Below, piece by piece: positions 37,634 to 38,644 of a stretch of 38,644 nt of DNA. A model generated the notes under the pieces. It did no database searches. It was not told the DNA's origin and saw only the letters and a list, made by a program, of their open reading frames with translations. How positions within the stretch are numbered: position 1 is the stretch's first letter; each line of letters begins with the position of its first letter. The DNA comes from a virus, in the IMG/VR virus record IMGVR_UViG_3300034683_000064, positions 1 through 38,644 of that record, one strand, 5' to 3'. A program made the translations under genes and the position numbers.

Positions 37634-38644
37634 TCACGGTGTTGCGGTCAGTTGCGAGTCTTCCCCAAGAATCTGCGCACCTGACCGCGCACCTTTTTTT
37701 GTAAACGCACCCTTTTCCGGGGGCCTTATCCCACGGAGTGAGTGGAGGTATCGGGACGTCGTGACGGCATTTTTGTGCCTGAGCATGGCTTGGATGTAGG
37801 CGAGCGGTTCGCCAGATTCATCAAGTAAACATGCGGCAAGATGTCGCAGGGAGTGATAGCCGAACTCGCGCACTCCTGCCTTCTTGCACAGCCGTGGCAA
37901 AAACTTGCCGTGCCACGTGTAGGGTTGGCCTGTTTCGGGGTTCGGGAAGACGTACTCTCCTAATCCGGTTTCGTAACGTTGGGCATGAAGGGCTTCGCGC
38001 AGCTCATCCGACATGGGAAGTAAATCAAACTCCCGCCCGCCGTCGCGCTTTCGTGTCCAGACGCGCACTCTGTTGTTATCCCAATCGACATCAGACCACT
38101 TGAGGTTGAAAACCTCGCTCTTTCGTGCCGCAAGATGGAGGAAGGCCACGAGCATGGACTGCTCGGCTTTACTTCCAACTGCGTGACAGTGCCAAAAGTC
38201 TTCGAAACTCGGGACATATTTTTCACCTCCGTTTTCCTTGTACTTCTGCACGCGCCACGGGTTCGGCTCCGGTAGGTGCAGGGCCTTGATTCCCCAATTG
38301 TACGCAGCAACCATGTGGACTTTGTAGCGGTTCGCGGTTATACCGGACACACGCTTTTTCACTCCGTTTAGCCAAACCTCGATGTCACGATACTTGACGC
38401 GATCAGTCGAGACATCCCCAAACCTAGCCAGGGCCTCACGATAGACCCTGGCTTTGTCTTTGTATGAGGACTGACTGAACCGAGCCTGTACGTTGTCGAG
38501 ATATTGGTTAAACAGCGTGGATAAGGAGACCGTGCCGGTTCGCGTCTCGGCTTCCAGTTCCTTGCGCGTGGCGTTTTCCCACTTGAGCGCGTCCTTTTTC
38601 GACTTGACTTTTTTCGTGTACGTCTCCCCCTTGTGCGTCACTTT
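37634..38644 (-). CDS. int: Tyrosine integrase (5' end continues at base 216)
   Basis: Counted from the ATG at 216 the protein is 353 residues. The N-terminal DNA-binding part is basic; a core-binding domain lies at about 60-160. The catalytic set is complete: Arg191 (AARKSEVFNL), a Lys near 216, His281-x-x-Arg284 (YHSLRH), His307 (LRHKN) and Tyr316 (TSRYLHSL). It recombines attP, adjacent to its 3' end, with the host tRNA-Thr. The window ends inside the gene at 38644; bases 38480-38644 repeat at the start. The stop is 6 bases from attP. It is probably the last gene of the leftward operon. Confidence 0.95.
   Translation of the reverse strand, partial: KVTHKGETYTKKVKSKKDALKWENATRKELEAETRTGTVSLSTLFNQYLDNVQARFSQSSYKDKARVYREALARFGDVSTDRVKYRDIEVWLNGVKKRVSGITANRYKVHMVAAYNWGIKALHLPEPNPWRVQKYKENGGEKYVPSFEDFWHCHAVGSKAEQSMLVAFLHLAARKSEVFNLKWSDVDWDNNRVRVWTRKRDGGREFDLLPMSDELREALHAQRYETGLGEYVFPNPETGQPYTWHGKFLPRLCKKAGVREFGYHSLRHLAACLLDESGEPLAYIQAMLRHKNAVTTSRYLHSLRGIRPPEKGAFTKKGARSGAQILGEDSQLTATP
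38480..38644. repeat. Terminal direct repeat from circular assembly (right copy)
   Basis: Matches 1-165 with one mismatch (A at 38607, G at 128). In int it gives Val instead of Ala at codon 30; in the overlapping excisionase-like frame the change is silent. Confidence 0.9.

Noticed and set aside
1-38644. CRISPR array, insertion sequence or transposase
   Set aside because: No regularly spaced repeats with unique spacers and no transposase motif or matching inverted ends were seen; the only long repeat is the assembly overlap.

Overview
The window is one complete genome of a temperate, podovirus-like phage, assembled as a circle. Bases 1-165 repeat at 38480-38644 with a single mismatch, so the unit is about 38,479 bp and the integrase gene runs across the ends. 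The host is probably a Gram-negative bacterium of medium-high GC: Shine-Dalgarno sites are strong, a lysozyme is paired with a small lipoprotein, and the attachment site copies the 3' half of a tRNA-Thr(CGU). I cannot name the host. An orange-flag is that all family names below come from reading the sequence, not from searches.

Left arm (8052 down to 1, minus strand): a very compact early operon of about 28 small genes that mostly overlap stop-to-start. It encodes a Sak4-like RecA-fold annealing ATPase, SSB, a long coiled-coil protein, many zinc-ribbon or acidic microproteins and tiny membrane peptides, and ends with an excisionase-like gene that overlaps int out of frame. The immunity region (8421-9503) holds a short repressor without a peptidase domain, a Cro-like gene, a ribbon-helix-helix protein, two mirror-image promoters, and four 18-bp operator-like palindromes arranged as two pairs with the same 32-bp spacing.

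Middle (9544-15063, plus strand): a replication and metabolism operon with a DnaB helicase, a putative replisome organiser, a DUF1064 nuclease-like protein, a DUF3310 protein, a calcineurin-like phosphoesterase, zinc-binding small proteins, and finally an Ogr/Delta-like zinc-finger protein followed by a strong terminator. A 27-bp dyad just downstream, before the late genes, is a candidate activator site.

Right arm (15160-37473, plus strand): lysis genes, a stretch rich in RNA structure, HNH endonuclease, small and large terminase, portal, scaffold, capsid, tail adaptor, tail hub, three ejection-type proteins and a beta-helix tail spike. Inserted here are cargo genes: an ADP-ribosyltransferase-like protein next to terL, an LPD23/HExxH protein after the adaptor, and three minus-strand cargo units (one two-gene) that each carry their own promoter of matching design (T-rich -35, exactly 17 bp, TATRGT). 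The attP core and int close the circle.
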